64,000 nucleotides of DNA from Nostoc cf. commune SO-36 (GCF_023734775.1 NZ_AP025733.1:207159-271158), one strand, 5' to 3'; numbered from the stretch's first letter, positions 25,956 to 34,550 are shown. Made by a program: numbers and translations. Notes: generated from the sequence alone by a model not told the origin.

Positions 25956-26693
25956 CTACTTATGACGAACAATCGTGATGATTGATGCAGCAACATTAGT
26001 GCCGCTAGTTTTAAAACTTCCTGCCTCAATCGGCACAATCAGAGCATCAACAAACTTCAGCCAATTCCTAAAACGTTTTTCAGTAGAATTATTTGAGTGC
26101 TGCCAGTGTGTTGATGAAATGGTGACAATACATCCGCCAGGGTTTAACAAAGTATACATTTCTTGAATGTGGACAATATCTTGATTATTGCTAAATGGAG
26201 GATTCGCAATAATTCTGTCGTAGCTTGTGCCATCATTCTCCATAAAGTCCGCACCTTTGAAACTAGCTGTCAGTATTTTTTTCAGAAATGATTGATTTAA
26301 GTCCATCAGTTCATAACAATCAATCACCTTGCCCGGAAGAACTTTGTTAATTGCCGTAAGGAGCGCTCCTCTACCAGCACTCGGCTCTAAGATACTGTGA
26401 CATTCATTGATGTGTGCAAGGCTAACAAGTTTATCTGCTAGGGCTTGGGGAGTTTCAAAAAATTGATATTCCTTTTGCAAATTACGCTTCTCGCTACTTG
26501 CTATTTGCTTCAATAATTCTGTTGGGTCTTGCTCAAAAACAAAGCCTGAAACCTTCCCACCTTTCCACTTCCCACCTATCTGATTTATTTGTTTTGCCAC
26601 ATCTAAATAAATCTTGCGCTCTAACTGAATGCCCGGAAGCTTAACGATGTTACCTTGAACAGTACATTGCTTCAATATTTGTTCTACTGTCAT
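25956..26693 (-). CDS. adenine-type DNA methyltransferase (N-6, NPPF motif)
   Basis: From ATG 26693 (MTVEQILKQCTVQGNIVKLP) the protein has 245 residues. It shows a SAM motif I (ILEPSAGRGALLTAI) and the catalytic motif IV IANPPFSNNQD, followed by LNPGGCIVTISSTHW. This fits gamma-class N6-adenine methyltransferases that act without a restriction partner, as often found on plasmids and phages. A short N-terminal region (15-60) with KIYLDVAKQINQIGGKW is shared with plasmid methylases. The longer start at 26756 adds unrelated residues. Confidence 0.82.
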   Translation of the reverse strand: MTVEQILKQCTVQGNIVKLPGIQLERKIYLDVAKQINQIGGKWKGGKVSGFVFEQDPTELLKQIASSEKRNLQKEYQFFETPQALADKLVSLAHINECHSILEPSAGRGALLTAINKVLPGKVIDCYELMDLNQSFLKKILTASFKGADFMENDGTSYDRIIANPPFSNNQDIVHIQEMYTLLNPGGCIVTISSTHWQHSNNSTEKRFRNWLKFVDALIVPIEAGSFKTSGTNVAASIITIVRHK

Positions 26694-26786
26694 GATTTTT
26701 TCAATCTGGCTTTCATTAAAAGTGATTGCGTAGCTAAAAATATTCAGCGTGACCAAAAAGTAATTTTAGTCACGCTACTGCGCCTC

Positions 26787-27587
26787 TTACGCCGCTATCA
26801 ACTCCCGACAAACTTGCGGCATTTCAATCGGAGCAGTTGCCCTGGATAGCACCTCTACAGCCTCTTTCACACTCCAATACTGCACTCCATCGCCACAGCG
26901 CCAATAGTATGTCTTGGTGTCATTTTCCCAGACTTCATCAGCGTTTCTGACCTTGAAGAGGATTCCCAAAAACTCACCATCTAGATAGACGTTGTGAGCC
27001 GTCTGGGTGTGAGTGCGTCCTACATAGGTGAATCGGTAGCCGTCTACTGGCGTACACAAGTCTTCTGCACGAGTCCCGCGATACGAGCAGTTGCCGCAGC
27101 CGTGACCATCACAGTCAGGGCAGATGGCAGCAGGCATATTCCATTTGAGTGGTGTGAAGTCCCATTGAGCCAGTGAGGTTAATATCCGAGGCTTTTGTGA
27201 GGTGTAGCAGCCAGCATAACCGATTACCTTGTCAGGATAGGGTTGGATACTCAACGATAACCAGTCACAATCACCCAACAAGCTAATTTTGTCAGCAGCT
27301 TGTTTTAATTCCTCATCTAGTTGCTGATTGCGCTTTACTGGAGCAGAAAGACTTGTTTTAATCTCTGCTACTGCGCGTTTGAACTGCTCTTTGTGGTATC
27401 GAGCATAGCCGTGGATCATTTTCACCCAAACTGTAGTGCCATCTTCAGTAATCCAGATGGTAACTACATCTTCGGGCTTGCACTCTTTTGAGTAGTCCGA
27501 CTGATTGACAATGGTTGCAATGATTTGGCGATCCTGTGTGGTCAACGGATCTTTTGTTGGCGTAGGGGCTGAAGTTTGTGTAATCAT
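26787..27587 (-). CDS. hypothetical protein with zinc knuckle
   Basis: The 266-residue protein has a central cysteine cluster CPDCDGHGCGNCSYRG that should bind zinc, like a DnaJ-type knuckle. The N-terminal half is helical and the C-terminal part contains TYVGRTHTQTAHNVYLDGEF. It could be a nucleic-acid-binding protein. No family was named. Confidence 0.6.
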   Translation of the reverse strand: MITQTSAPTPTKDPLTTQDRQIIATIVNQSDYSKECKPEDVVTIWITEDGTTVWVKMIHGYARYHKEQFKRAVAEIKTSLSAPVKRNQQLDEELKQAADKISLLGDCDWLSLSIQPYPDKVIGYAGCYTSQKPRILTSLAQWDFTPLKWNMPAAICPDCDGHGCGNCSYRGTRAEDLCTPVDGYRFTYVGRTHTQTAHNVYLDGEFLGILFKVRNADEVWENDTKTYYWRCGDGVQYWSVKEAVEVLSRATAPIEMPQVCRELIAA

Positions 27588-27612
27588 TAGGAAATACCTC
27601 TAAATGGGTAAA

Positions 27613-27650
27613 AGGGCGATCGCAGACTTTCCAGGGACGGCGATCGTCCT
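27613..27650. terminator. possible hairpin terminator
   Basis: Arms AGGGCGATCGC and GCGATCGTCCT pair over 11 bp with one G-T. T runs flank it on the plus side (ATTTTTATT). The arms contain HIP1-type octamers, so the pairing may be incidental. Confidence 0.35.
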
Positions 27651-27906
27651 ATTTTTATTACTCAGTTTGTTGTGCCTTCAGCACAACACTCTCACTTTAG
27701 AATTGGCGAAGCCTCATAAAAGTGTTCAAGGGTAAAGCGTATTAACTGATGGTCAAAACACCAGACAGTAGAAAGCTGTAGAGAAGATATCGGATTTATC
27801 GTGCCCTCTGTACAGCCACAGCCATGTTGAAACAATTGAAAAGGCGATTAACTGAGGAGTAATAATCGCCTTAATTCTGAAAAGATTGAAGTTTTTTAAC
27901 CAGTTT

Positions 27907-28068
27907 TCAGACTTGGTAGGTCATCGGACTCATCTCCGGCGGCTTGACCATTACAAGTTTTAGGGTTCCGGCTGCTTGTCCCGGCGGCTGGTTATTATGG
28001 TTTCGTATCGTTAACTCGATTTGTAAGGGTTGAATTTTGAGCGCTTCTTTGTTTTTCAAAAGAGGCAT
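27907..28068 (-). CDS. small hypothetical protein behind an XRE-type operator
   Basis: ATG 28068 (MPLLKNKEALKIQPLQIELT) is preceded by AGAGGAG and gives 53 residues. The longer frame would run back through the operator and promoter. The product may be a short regulatory or structural protein of the element. Confidence 0.6.
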   Translation of the reverse strand: MPLLKNKEALKIQPLQIELTIRNHNNQPPGQAAGTLKLVMVKPPEMSPMTYQV

Positions 28069-28096
28069 CGCGCTCGTCTCCTCTCTTATGATTACT

Positions 28097-28150
28097 ATAT
28101 TACTACGCTCACCAGTGATTGTCAAGCGGTTTTCACTGGTGGGCGTAGTA
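28097..28150 (-). promoter_or_regulatory. promoter embedded in an 18-bp inverted repeat
   Basis: Arms TACTACGCTCACCAGTGA (28101-28118) and TCACTGGTGGGCGTAGTA (28133-28150) match at 17 of 18 positions. On the minus strand a TTGACA -35 (28120-28125) and a TAATAT -10 (28097-28102) stand 17 bases apart. They sit so that a repressor on the palindrome would block RNA polymerase. The gene 28068-27907 follows. Confidence 0.75.
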
Positions 28151-28160
28151 GCTAATTTTC

Positions 28161-28451
28161 TTAGCTGTTGTAATCTATGTTCCAAATAAGTGAAGTGATA
28201 TCCCCATCTAAAGCAGCACAAAGTTTCTCTAGAATTTCTGTACTAACAGTCATCTGAGTTGGTTTTTTTGGTTTGTTAATAAAGACGTGAGGAGTCTCTA
28301 GCTGCTGAATATAAGCCACAGAAACTCCCACAGCATCAGATAGCTTTTGTCTACTATATCCAGCTTTGTCTCTTAGCTCCCTGAGTTTTTGGGCATTTTC
28401 TTCATTCCACCTAAACGCAGCGATGGGTGTTACATCTACTGTGATATTCAT
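28161..28451 (-). CDS. XRE-family transcriptional regulator
   Basis: The Cro/CI helix-turn-helix is seen in LRELRDKAGYSRQKLSDAVG and VSVAYIQQLE. The C-terminal part (KPTQMTVSTEILEKLCAALD) completes the fold. ATG 28451 (MNITVDVTPIAAFRWNEENA) is favoured over ATG 28493, because a promoter overlaps the longer start. Sites with CCAGT cores lie both upstream and downstream, consistent with autoregulation and control of the block. Confidence 0.82.
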   Translation of the reverse strand: MNITVDVTPIAAFRWNEENAQKLRELRDKAGYSRQKLSDAVGVSVAYIQQLETPHVFINKPKKPTQMTVSTEILEKLCAALDGDITSLIWNIDYNS

Positions 28452-28479
28452 TTTTACTTTAATTTTATTTTCACTGCGC

Positions 28480-28521
28480 TCGCCAGTTGACATGATAATA
28501 CTATTAATATACTGGTGTCAA
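28480..28521 (-). promoter_or_regulatory. probable XRE gene promoter and half-sites
   Basis: On the minus strand a TTGACA (28516-28521) lies 17 bases before TTATCA or 15 before TATTAT. An ACTGGTG half-site overlaps the -35 and a GCCAGTTGACA segment lies near 28482-28492. These share the CCAGT core with the operator at 28101-28150. Confidence 0.5.
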
Positions 28522-29135
28522 CCATAAGGCTACACCAAGCAAAGGTGAAAGCGATCGCTTGCCCATTAGCAATGCGATTATTTCAGCCTGCGTCAACTGG
28601 AGAAACACAACACCTGTTCAAAGACTCTTACGGTTAATTTTCTCAAGACCAAGTGAAACTCACAAAGAATTCATTGCCGTAGAAATAAGAAACCGAAATC
28701 TGAAACTACTTAACTAGCTTTGAAAATCTAGGCAAGGTTTAAGAATGGCTCTCACCAGCAGTAATCTATTGTCTGCACAACGTTCACTCTCCATACGTGG
28801 TAAATTTAGCACTACGTAGTAGAGGAATATTGTCATTAATTCTTGCTTATTACGAAAATTTTAGGCGTTGGCTAGCAAGAACCGCAGGCATCGCTTTGGG
28901 GCTTAAAAAATAATCAAGCGTGAAAGGAAAGATTTTTTCGTTGGTTTTTAACCTTCGTTGTGATCAAGAGTAATTTAGATGCGTTTGCCCTGGTTGTACC
29001 CCCATTTAAACTTCTGGCTCTTGAATTTTTTTCTCCATCTGCTGCACTTGCAGTTTTATACCTCAAAAGGTATAGGCTAAAAGTAATAAGGGTTAATTAT
29101 AATTCACTAGGCACAAGTGCAGTTGGACTCTTACT
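28522..29135. other. intergenic, no clear gene
   Basis: A dispersed-repeat-like segment (AACCGCAGGCATCGCT) sits near 28880. A plus-strand open frame at 28960-29187 runs into the 3' end of the Ycf66-like gene on the other strand and has no family features. Confidence 0.4.
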
Positions 29136-29477
29136 TTACCAATTTCGCCCAATCAAATTAACGACCGTATCTTTAAAGCTTAAATAAATAATCAATACTA
29201 ACAAGAGGAATTGCTCAAATTGAATAAGCGGATCTAAACGCCAACCTTGTGTAATTAATACTATTCCACAGAAAAACATACAAATTGGTGCTAAGACCCC
29301 TTGAATAATGTATATTGTTAAAATAGGAATTGTTAATGCATTTTTTCTTTGATTTAGCCACCCCAACATTAAAGTTATGTAAATAACGGCTAAAACTAGA
29401 TAAAGAGTTCCGATTAATTTAATTTCAATTAATCCAGTTGGTCTAACCCCAAAATTAACTTGAGCTAAAGCGGACAT
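29136..29477 (-). CDS. Ycf66-like membrane protein
   Basis: Three hydrophobic helices and the segment IVLITQGWRLDPLIQFEQFL match the Ycf66 signature (FQGWRLDPIL-FGQ). Ycf66 occurs in cyanobacteria and plastids with unknown function, likely in a membrane. The length of 113 residues is usual for short members. Confidence 0.75.
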   Translation of the reverse strand: MSALAQVNFGVRPTGLIEIKLIGTLYLVLAVIYITLMLGWLNQRKNALTIPILTIYIIQGVLAPICMFFCGIVLITQGWRLDPLIQFEQFLLLVLIIYLSFKDTVVNLIGRNW

Positions 29478-29532
29478 TTATACAGAATCCTAATTAGTTA
29501 TCAATTTTTGTACTTACACTAGCCAAAACTTT

Positions 29533-30222
29533 TTACCGTTCACACCCGATACCATCCCCATCTCTATCAAAACCGTGAGGGTCAGGTGGCAGCACTCTAA
29601 ACCTTCTTTGGGTTACATCTCGGCAATTCAAATCTGGTGAATTCTTTGGAATGCAAAAATCTGGGTAAGCAGGATCACAGTTATTCTGTTGCTGCGGTTG
29701 AATCGCCTGTGAAGTTGCCCGTTGAGCAGTTCTGTGGCGGAAGTCCCAAGGCATCACAGGATTAGCCTGACTCCAAAAAGCTAGACGCTGTTGTTTAGCG
29801 TAGTTTTCGGCTTGCAAGAGGCTATCTTTAGACTGGGGACAGCCTTTGAGATACTGGCGATATACTACAGCTTGCCCCTCTTGCACCATATTCACATTGA
29901 TGCTGCGATTTCCGACATAAATCTCTGCAACTAAACGCTTGTATTTATCAGTTTCAACAGGACGCAGAGTGATGGCTTGTCCTACAGGCAGTAGCTGTTT
30001 GAGTCTTGCCGATGATTGCTGTCCCCAAGGGTTTTGTTTCATCTCCGGTGCATCAATGCAGACGAGGCGGACAGTCACAGTTTTGTTACCAGTTCTCACC
30101 CTTATGGTGTCACCGTCACCCACGCTTACAACCGTGGCAGTAAGATTATTAGCAAATACGGGTAACGACATTTGAGCTAGAAGCAAAGCCGCAACACCAA
30201 TCAAGCGAAATTTAAAAATCAT
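29533..30222 (-). CDS. secreted thermonuclease-like (SNase) protein with excalibur motif
   Basis: A signal peptide (LIGVAALLLAQMSLPVFA) precedes an SNase domain with VSVGDGDTIRVRTG, VRLVCIDAPEMKQNPWGQQS, DKYKRLVAEIYV and VVYRQYLKGC. The catalytic Arg, Glu and Arg positions are present. The C-terminus has the Cys-rich calcium-binding excalibur motif (DRDGDGIGCER). It probably degrades nucleic acid outside the cytoplasm. A second SNase domain is found in the large protein at 48881. Confidence 0.92.
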   Translation of the reverse strand: MIFKFRLIGVAALLLAQMSLPVFANNLTATVVSVGDGDTIRVRTGNKTVTVRLVCIDAPEMKQNPWGQQSSARLKQLLPVGQAITLRPVETDKYKRLVAEIYVGNRSINVNMVQEGQAVVYRQYLKGCPQSKDSLLQAENYAKQQRLAFWSQANPVMPWDFRHRTAQRATSQAIQPQQQNNCDPAYPDFCIPKNSPDLNCRDVTQRRFRVLPPDPHGFDRDGDGIGCER

Positions 30223-30360
30223 TTGTACTAAAAATCAATCAAAACTTCTTCTTTTAGGATTCCCAATTTCAGCCAAGCGATCGCTAGTTAACTCACAAAT
30301 TAGTTTTATGTTTTAAAGTAGGAAATATTATCCAGTCTACTTTTCTTTGATTTTAGTTTT

Positions 30361-30513
30361 TTATTCTTCATCTTTAGTGGTCAGAGAGCGAATTAATTCC
30401 CGGATCACATCAGTTGCTGGTCTACTAGTCTTTGAACAGTATTTTTCCAGCTTCTCTGCTTCACTGGAGGTAAGATTGATTGTAAGCCGTTTAGCAGCCC
30501 ATTTTTTATTCAT
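30361..30513 (-). CDS. ribbon-helix-helix-like small protein
   Basis: From ATG 30513 the 50-residue product (MNKKWAAKRLTINLTSSEAE) fits a CopG/RHH fold: a basic beta strand and two helices. A near copy lies at 34551-34712. Such proteins often repress their own gene or act as antitoxins, but no toxin gene is adjacent. Confidence 0.65.
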   Translation of the reverse strand: MNKKWAAKRLTINLTSSEAEKLEKYCSKTSRPATDVIRELIRSLTTKDEE

Positions 30514-30561
30514 AATATTAGACAAGTTAGATTTCGCAATTACTTCTCTAATATCAATCAC

Positions 30562-30996
30562 TTAATCTGTTACTACATGGGTATCAATAATGATTTTTAA
30601 TTTAAGAGATGATGAAGCAAAGTAACATGTTTCTCTAAATAGTAGTGAAAACGTAAAGTCTATTTTAGGGTATGAAGTTCCAGCCCATTAAGAACAATAA
30701 TTATTAAGACACTATCAAGAAAGTATAAAATACTTTCAGACAAAATAGGTATTCTGGTCAAGTAAGTTTTTATCGTGGAAAGAGGAAACCCAAAGAGTGA
30801 TCTTTGGAATCCCCGACCGTTTACGGCGGGGTGGATGTCAATACAATGGCGAATTAATACTGCAACCCCAGTAACGCTGGACACACGAACAGCAGATGGA
30901 ACTGATTGATTGGCATTTTATCTATAAGAAGCCAACTACAAGTCCAATTCCAGTATGATGATTGAGGTTTGAGTACGGTAAAGGGACTATATAATA
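30562..30996. other. intergenic with IS605/IS607-type remnant
   Basis: The only clear structure is the hairpin at 30811-30831. The minus-strand frame 30660-30884 overlaps the hairpin and lacks family features. An AAAGGGA ribosome site lies at 30980-30986, before the TTG start of the next gene. Confidence 0.45.
30806..30842 (+). mobile_element. solo right end resembling an IS200/IS605 (TnpB) element
   Basis: GGAATCCCCGACCGT followed by ACGGCGGGG and GGATGTCAAT forms a 9-bp stem with one bulged A. This is the form seen at the right ends of cyanobacterial tnpB elements, where it is also the 3' end of the guide RNA scaffold. No tnpB gene remains nearby. Confidence 0.4.
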
Positions 30997-31653
30997 TTGT
31001 CACTAACACGTTCTGATCTCGAATCTAGACGTTTGCAGCAGGCTATCCTACAGTCTGGCACTGGTGTAATCTTAACTGAAGCTCAGTTAGAAGAATCGCT
31101 TAACCAAACACTTGGTCAACAAAAGCCAAATTCTGATGTTTGGTTGTTTGCGTATGGCTCACTCATTTGGAACCCGATCTTTAAATTTGCAGAACAACGT
31201 ATTGGTAAAATTTACGGCTGGCATCGTAGTTTTTGCCTGTGGGTTCCTCAAGGTCGTGGAACACCATCCAATCGAGGATTAGTATTAGGCTTAGATAATG
31301 GTGGTAGCTGTCGAGGTATTGCCTACCGAATAGCTGCTGCGGATGTATCATCAGAACTACCACTGCTTTGGCGACGAGAAATGGTAGTCGGTTGTTATAT
31401 CCCTCATTGGGTGAAAGTTTTTGATGGTGTTCAACAATTACCAGCGATTACCTTTGTCATCAACCGCCAGCATCGTGCTTATACTGGCAAGATTTCAAAA
31501 GAAACAATAATTAACAGTATTGCCACAGCATCTGGTGAGCTTGGTTCTTGCGCTGATTACCTGATGCAAACTGTTAACGGATTAATGAAAGTTGGAATTA
31601 AAGATCAGCAACTGCTTTGGCTTTCCAAGCAGGTGTCGGCCCGGCTGGATTAG
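30997..31653 (+). CDS. ChaC-like gamma-glutamylcyclotransferase
   Basis: The motif VWLFAYGSLIWNP is the family hallmark, followed by GWHRSFCLWVPQGRGTPSNR and the catalytic Glu in LLWRREMVVGCYIPHWV. ChaC enzymes split glutathione to 5-oxoproline and Cys-Gly in the cytoplasm. The start is TTG 30997 with AAAGGGA upstream; no ATG precedes the conserved part. Confidence 0.9.
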   Translation: MSLTRSDLESRRLQQAILQSGTGVILTEAQLEESLNQTLGQQKPNSDVWLFAYGSLIWNPIFKFAEQRIGKIYGWHRSFCLWVPQGRGTPSNRGLVLGLDNGGSCRGIAYRIAAADVSSELPLLWRREMVVGCYIPHWVKVFDGVQQLPAITFVINRQHRAYTGKISKETIINSIATASGELGSCADYLMQTVNGLMKVGIKDQQLLWLSKQVSARLD

Positions 31654-31758
31654 TTTCTTACAGCGATCGCTCTAGTAAGCTGCTAACAGGTTTGACAGCC
31701 GATGTTCAATTTAGTAAGAGGTAAAGACGCTGTTGTATTGCAATCTGTCTCGTCAACT

Positions 31759-31912
31759 AACAACAACACCCAACTCGAACGCTGATATTTCCTCCTAGTG
31801 GTAAACAGAGGGCGCTGTAACTGATTGCTCAGTGAATTTTAATCAGTACACCCCTGAACGAATGATGGATGTGGGGAAATAATTAAGTGACTAGAGCTTG
31901 GGTGTTGTTGTT
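31759..31912 (+). ncRNA. candidate structured RNA, copy 1
   Basis: The ends AACAACAACACCCAA and TTGGGTGTTGTTGTT are perfectly complementary over 15 bp and enclose 124 bases. An inner hairpin ACTGATT/AATCAGT (31820-31826, 31841-31847) and further pairings are visible. A long closing stem around an internal structure suggests an RNA of about 150 nt. No Rfam family could be assigned. Confidence 0.45.
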
Positions 31913-32001
31913 TTGGGAATATAAGCAAGACCTGACTGCACTATCCCCTTCAACAGCAGAATAATTAGTTGATTCTTATCGGTATTAATAGTTTTTATTC
32001 T

Positions 32002-32045
32002 GGTTTACCGAACTGAGCAATTAGAGTAAACCGTAATCTTTTTTA
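32002..32045 (+). terminator. stem-loop with T run, copy 1
   Basis: GGTTTAC (32002-32008) pairs with GTAAACC (32026-32032) and is followed by GTAATC and a T run. In copy 2 both arms change together (GGTTTCC/GGAAACC), which supports selection on pairing. Confidence 0.65.
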
Positions 32046-32191
32046 CTGCTTAATTTTGTGCGGTAATCATCAATTATTTGGTGATAAAAACCGAATTTAC
32101 AGGAGTTTTAAGCATACTTATTATGAATACATAAGCACAAACCCAAGTGCAAAAACGATTAAACAGAAGCTAATTAAGGCGAGAAAGAGTT

Positions 32192-32644
32192 ATGGTACTA
32201 GTTCGTTACAACCCCTGGCAAGAATTGAACGCTTTAGAACGTCACATCAACGGCTTATTTGGAGATACCAGAGTACCATCTGGACGGCTTGAAAAAGGCT
32301 TTGTCAGAGTTCCGGCTGCTGAGTTGCAAGAAACTGATGATGCTATTCATCTCAAACTAGAACTACCAGGACTGGAAGCTAAAGACCTAGATATTCAAGT
32401 TACCCAAGATGCTGTCCACATTAGTGGTGAGCGCAAGTCCCAAAGTAAAGCCGAAAACAATGGTACTACAAGAAGTGAATTCTACTACGGCAAGTTCCAA
32501 CGTGTAATTCCTCTATCTGTTCGGATTCAAAATACTAATGTCACCGCAGATTATAAAGATGGCATTTTGAATTTGACACTGCCCAAGTTTGAGCAAGAAA
32601 AGAACAAAGTTGTCAAGGTGAATCTTGAACTTCCTGCTGTATAG
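32192..32644 (+). CDS. hspA: small heat-shock protein Hsp20 (HspA)
   Basis: The 150-residue product begins MVLVRYNPWQELNALERHIN. It has the alpha-crystallin domain with VRVPAAELQETDDAIHLKLE, LPGLEAKDLDIQVTQDAVHI and the closing KDGILNLTLPKFEQ, with the family AxLxxGhL-type motif as DGILNLTLP. It is a typical cyanobacterial class A small heat-shock chaperone that holds unfolding proteins and stabilises thylakoids. A clear terminator follows. The upstream non-coding repeat may take part in regulation. Confidence 0.95.
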   Translation: MVLVRYNPWQELNALERHINGLFGDTRVPSGRLEKGFVRVPAAELQETDDAIHLKLELPGLEAKDLDIQVTQDAVHISGERKSQSKAENNGTTRSEFYYGKFQRVIPLSVRIQNTNVTADYKDGILNLTLPKFEQEKNKVVKVNLELPAV

Positions 32645-32684
32645 TCTAAAACTTCTCTACCTCCAATGATTGATTGAGATAGCT

Positions 32685-32717
32685 AAAAGCCCAGTTATGA
32701 GATGACTGGGCTTTTTT
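32685..32717 (+). terminator. intrinsic terminator of hspA
   Basis: AAAAGCCCAGT and ACTGGGCTTTTTT form an 11-bp stem that ends in a run of six T. The position, 40 bases after the hspA stop, fits. Confidence 0.9.
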
Positions 32718-32721
32718 GTAT

Positions 32722-32980
32722 GCGATGTGTACTTTTTGGGGCTGCGCCTACGCTCTTTGAGCTTTCCTCTAAGAAAAAGTTGAAGTTACGGTGCCATGTT
32801 CCAAGGTTCTGGCAATTTGGCATAACAACTCTCTGAATTGCCGTTTAAATGATATCAACAGAACAGTCACAAATCGCCAGTTGTTGACCCAACGCTGTAG
32901 AATAACTCAGCAGCCAACCCACAGCGCTCGGTCATCGCTTCACCACAACTGGCTAGAAATCCACTAGAAAATAAATAGTA
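32722..32980 (+). repeat. 260-bp intergenic repeat, copy 1
   Basis: This matches 45065-45332 in the same orientation with small indels. It holds a dispersed-repeat segment (GCGCCTACGCTCTTTGAG). No gene is seen in it. Confidence 0.85.
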
Positions 32981-32999
32981 TTAGAGTAATCGCTCTTTC

Positions 33000-33332
33000 T
33001 TACTTTTTTGCGCCTAATGCCTGCTGACTTAATTGCATCACAATATTTTGGGGTAATGGGTCTATGACTGCATCAGTAGGCAGTGATTGGATAAAAGCTG
33101 TTACCTCTTCCGGGGTTTTGTATTTCCCCTCACTCCAAGCATCAGCAATCTGTTTCGCTACCTGATCAGCATCATCTCGCTGATTATGGGCAGTAATGCA
33201 CGCAATATCGTGGCCAGTAAATGATATCCAAGTCTGCCAGCGTTTCGTAACCGGATGCTGCACAATACCTGTAGTCAGTTCATTCTCTTCAAGCACTGAT
33301 TTTTTCTTTGGGCCACCAAATCCTTTAAACAT
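33000..33332 (-). CDS. hypothetical protein
   Basis: The 110-residue product begins MFKGFGGPKKKSVLEENELT. The middle (GIVQHPVTKRWQTWISFTGH) looks beta-rich. It has no named domain but is a plausible cyanobacterial small protein. Confidence 0.6.
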   Translation of the reverse strand: MFKGFGGPKKKSVLEENELTTGIVQHPVTKRWQTWISFTGHDIACITAHNQRDDADQVAKQIADAWSEGKYKTPEEVTAFIQSLPTDAVIDPLPQNIVMQLSQQALGAKK

Positions 33333-33509
33333 GACTTTCTTCAGTAAACGCTATCTTTTCAGAATGCCCAAAATAAATGCAGCAATCGCGCTTTTTTTAC
33401 ATCTGCAATTCAACACTCACATTCCCTCTAACATTGCCCCACGCTGCCTTGAGAACAGCGAACGCTACAGCTTTGCAGTAATTGGATTGCTAATGGTCAA
33501 GCAATTGAT

Positions 33510-33803
33510 CTATGGCGCTACTTTTTCTTTAAACAGCTTACCAGCAGAAAACGCAGGTACTTTGGTCGCTGGAATTGTCATTGGCTCATTGGTTTTCGGA
33601 TTACGCCCTTCACGCTCTGAGCGATGCCTACGGCGGCAAGCTACGCGTCGCTCGAATGACCCAAAACCAATGAGCGTTACCTTATCCCCACTCGCTACAG
33701 CCTCAGTAACAACTGACAAAAAAGCACTAATGACTTCATCAGCTTGCTTTTTTGTGACGTTGGTCTTTGCTGCTACAGCATCCACTAATTCGCCTTTATT
33801 CAT
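33510..33803 (-). CDS. HU-type DNA-binding protein with short insertion
   Basis: From ATG 33803 (MNKGELVDAVAAKTNVTKKQ) the protein has 97 residues with the HU hallmarks GFGSFERR and EGRNPKT and the end AFSAGKLFKEKVAP. Between FERR and HRSEREG there are about six extra residues (VACRRR). They are encoded by a copy of the dispersed repeat (33621-33646). The insertion keeps the frame and sits at the base of the DNA-binding arm. HU bends DNA and organises the nucleoid. Confidence 0.92.
   Translation of the reverse strand: MNKGELVDAVAAKTNVTKKQADEVISAFLSVVTEAVASGDKVTLIGFGSFERRVACRRRHRSEREGRNPKTNEPMTIPATKVPAFSAGKLFKEKVAP
33621..33646. repeat. small dispersed repeat inside the HU gene
   Basis: GCGATGCCTACGGCGGCAAG and the bases after it match, as the complement, the repeat family with GTAGGCATCGC and GCGTAGC seen at 38203, 41747 and 41868. 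Confidence 0.7.
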
Positions 33804-33990
33804 AAATAAATCGCCCTGAAACATCGCAAGTACAGGAAATGTAGCATTACTTACTCTTGTCAGGGAAGAGGGAAAAGCGGGAAAAATCAAGCAAGACACG
33901 AAAATTAACAATGCACGTACTACTACGCCCTTGCTTTATCCCCCAGGCTTCCTTTCATTAGCATCCCGTCACCAGGAATCATGGTTAAGT

Positions 33991-34332
33991 CTAAATATTC
34001 AAGCGGCCTGTAGTAAACAACTGATATCCCCCGACAAAACAAGCCATTGAAAGGCAAAACTGCCATAAACTTGTGGGGTTGAGAACAGCACGACTACTAA
34101 AAAAGATGAGAACTATTCCTATACCCAGGGCTACCCAACCTAACCCCTTCTCTTGACGAGGCAGGACAAATAACATCAAAATCCCAGAAGTTAGAAATAA
34201 TATAGAACCATCAGCAGCTATACCACGCCACCAATAGGGATATACATTGGTGGTGAAGTAGATATTTTGACCAAGAAAGTAAACTCCGGCTAGCAGTAAT
34301 GTTAAACCGAGTAACTTGAAGAAAAATCTCAT
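33991..34332 (-). CDS. hypothetical four-helix membrane protein
   Basis: The 113-residue product has about four hydrophobic segments (LLGLTLLLAGVYFLG, ILFLTSGILMLFVL, VALGIGIVLIFFSS, FCLSMACFVGGYQLF). No family was recognised. It is probably in the plasma or thylakoid membrane. Confidence 0.65.
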   Translation of the reverse strand: MRFFFKLLGLTLLLAGVYFLGQNIYFTTNVYPYWWRGIAADGSILFLTSGILMLFVLPRQEKGLGWVALGIGIVLIFFSSRAVLNPTSLWQFCLSMACFVGGYQLFTTGRLNI

Positions 34333-34550
34333 TTTTTATTTAGATAGAAAGAATGTTCTAAACCTGTATTGCCCAAATCGAAGTACAATACTCACTTTAA
34401 ATTAAACTATGGAGTTAGTTTAGCTGCTTTATTAACTGTTTTGATAAAATTTTTATTAATACAGCAATCAGCATTATATGAGCCAGTTTTTAGCTTTGGT
34501 ATTCTGTGCTTAAATTGAACAAAGAAAGGGAGTGTTACTCATCAAGCAGT

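Larger units (their letters stand above)
31708..32113 (+). repeat. 400-bp non-coding repeat, copy 1
   Basis: The segment matches 38658-39064. The middle 154 bases differ by one substitution, while the distal part is more diverged. Copy 1 precedes hspA and copy 2 precedes a PhyH-type oxygenase gene. It holds the structured RNA candidate at 31759 and a stem-loop at 32002. Confidence 0.9.
31654..32191 (+). other. non-coding region with long repeat, copy 1
   Basis: This interval before hspA is filled by the 400-bp repeat described at 31708. A short open frame starting at 32056 is not supported. Confidence 0.6.

Noticed and set aside
31759..31912. Assignment of the structured RNA as 6S RNA
   Set aside because: Size and long stem are similar, but I could not match the central bubble or known cyanobacterial 6S sequence, and two copies on an accessory region would be unusual.
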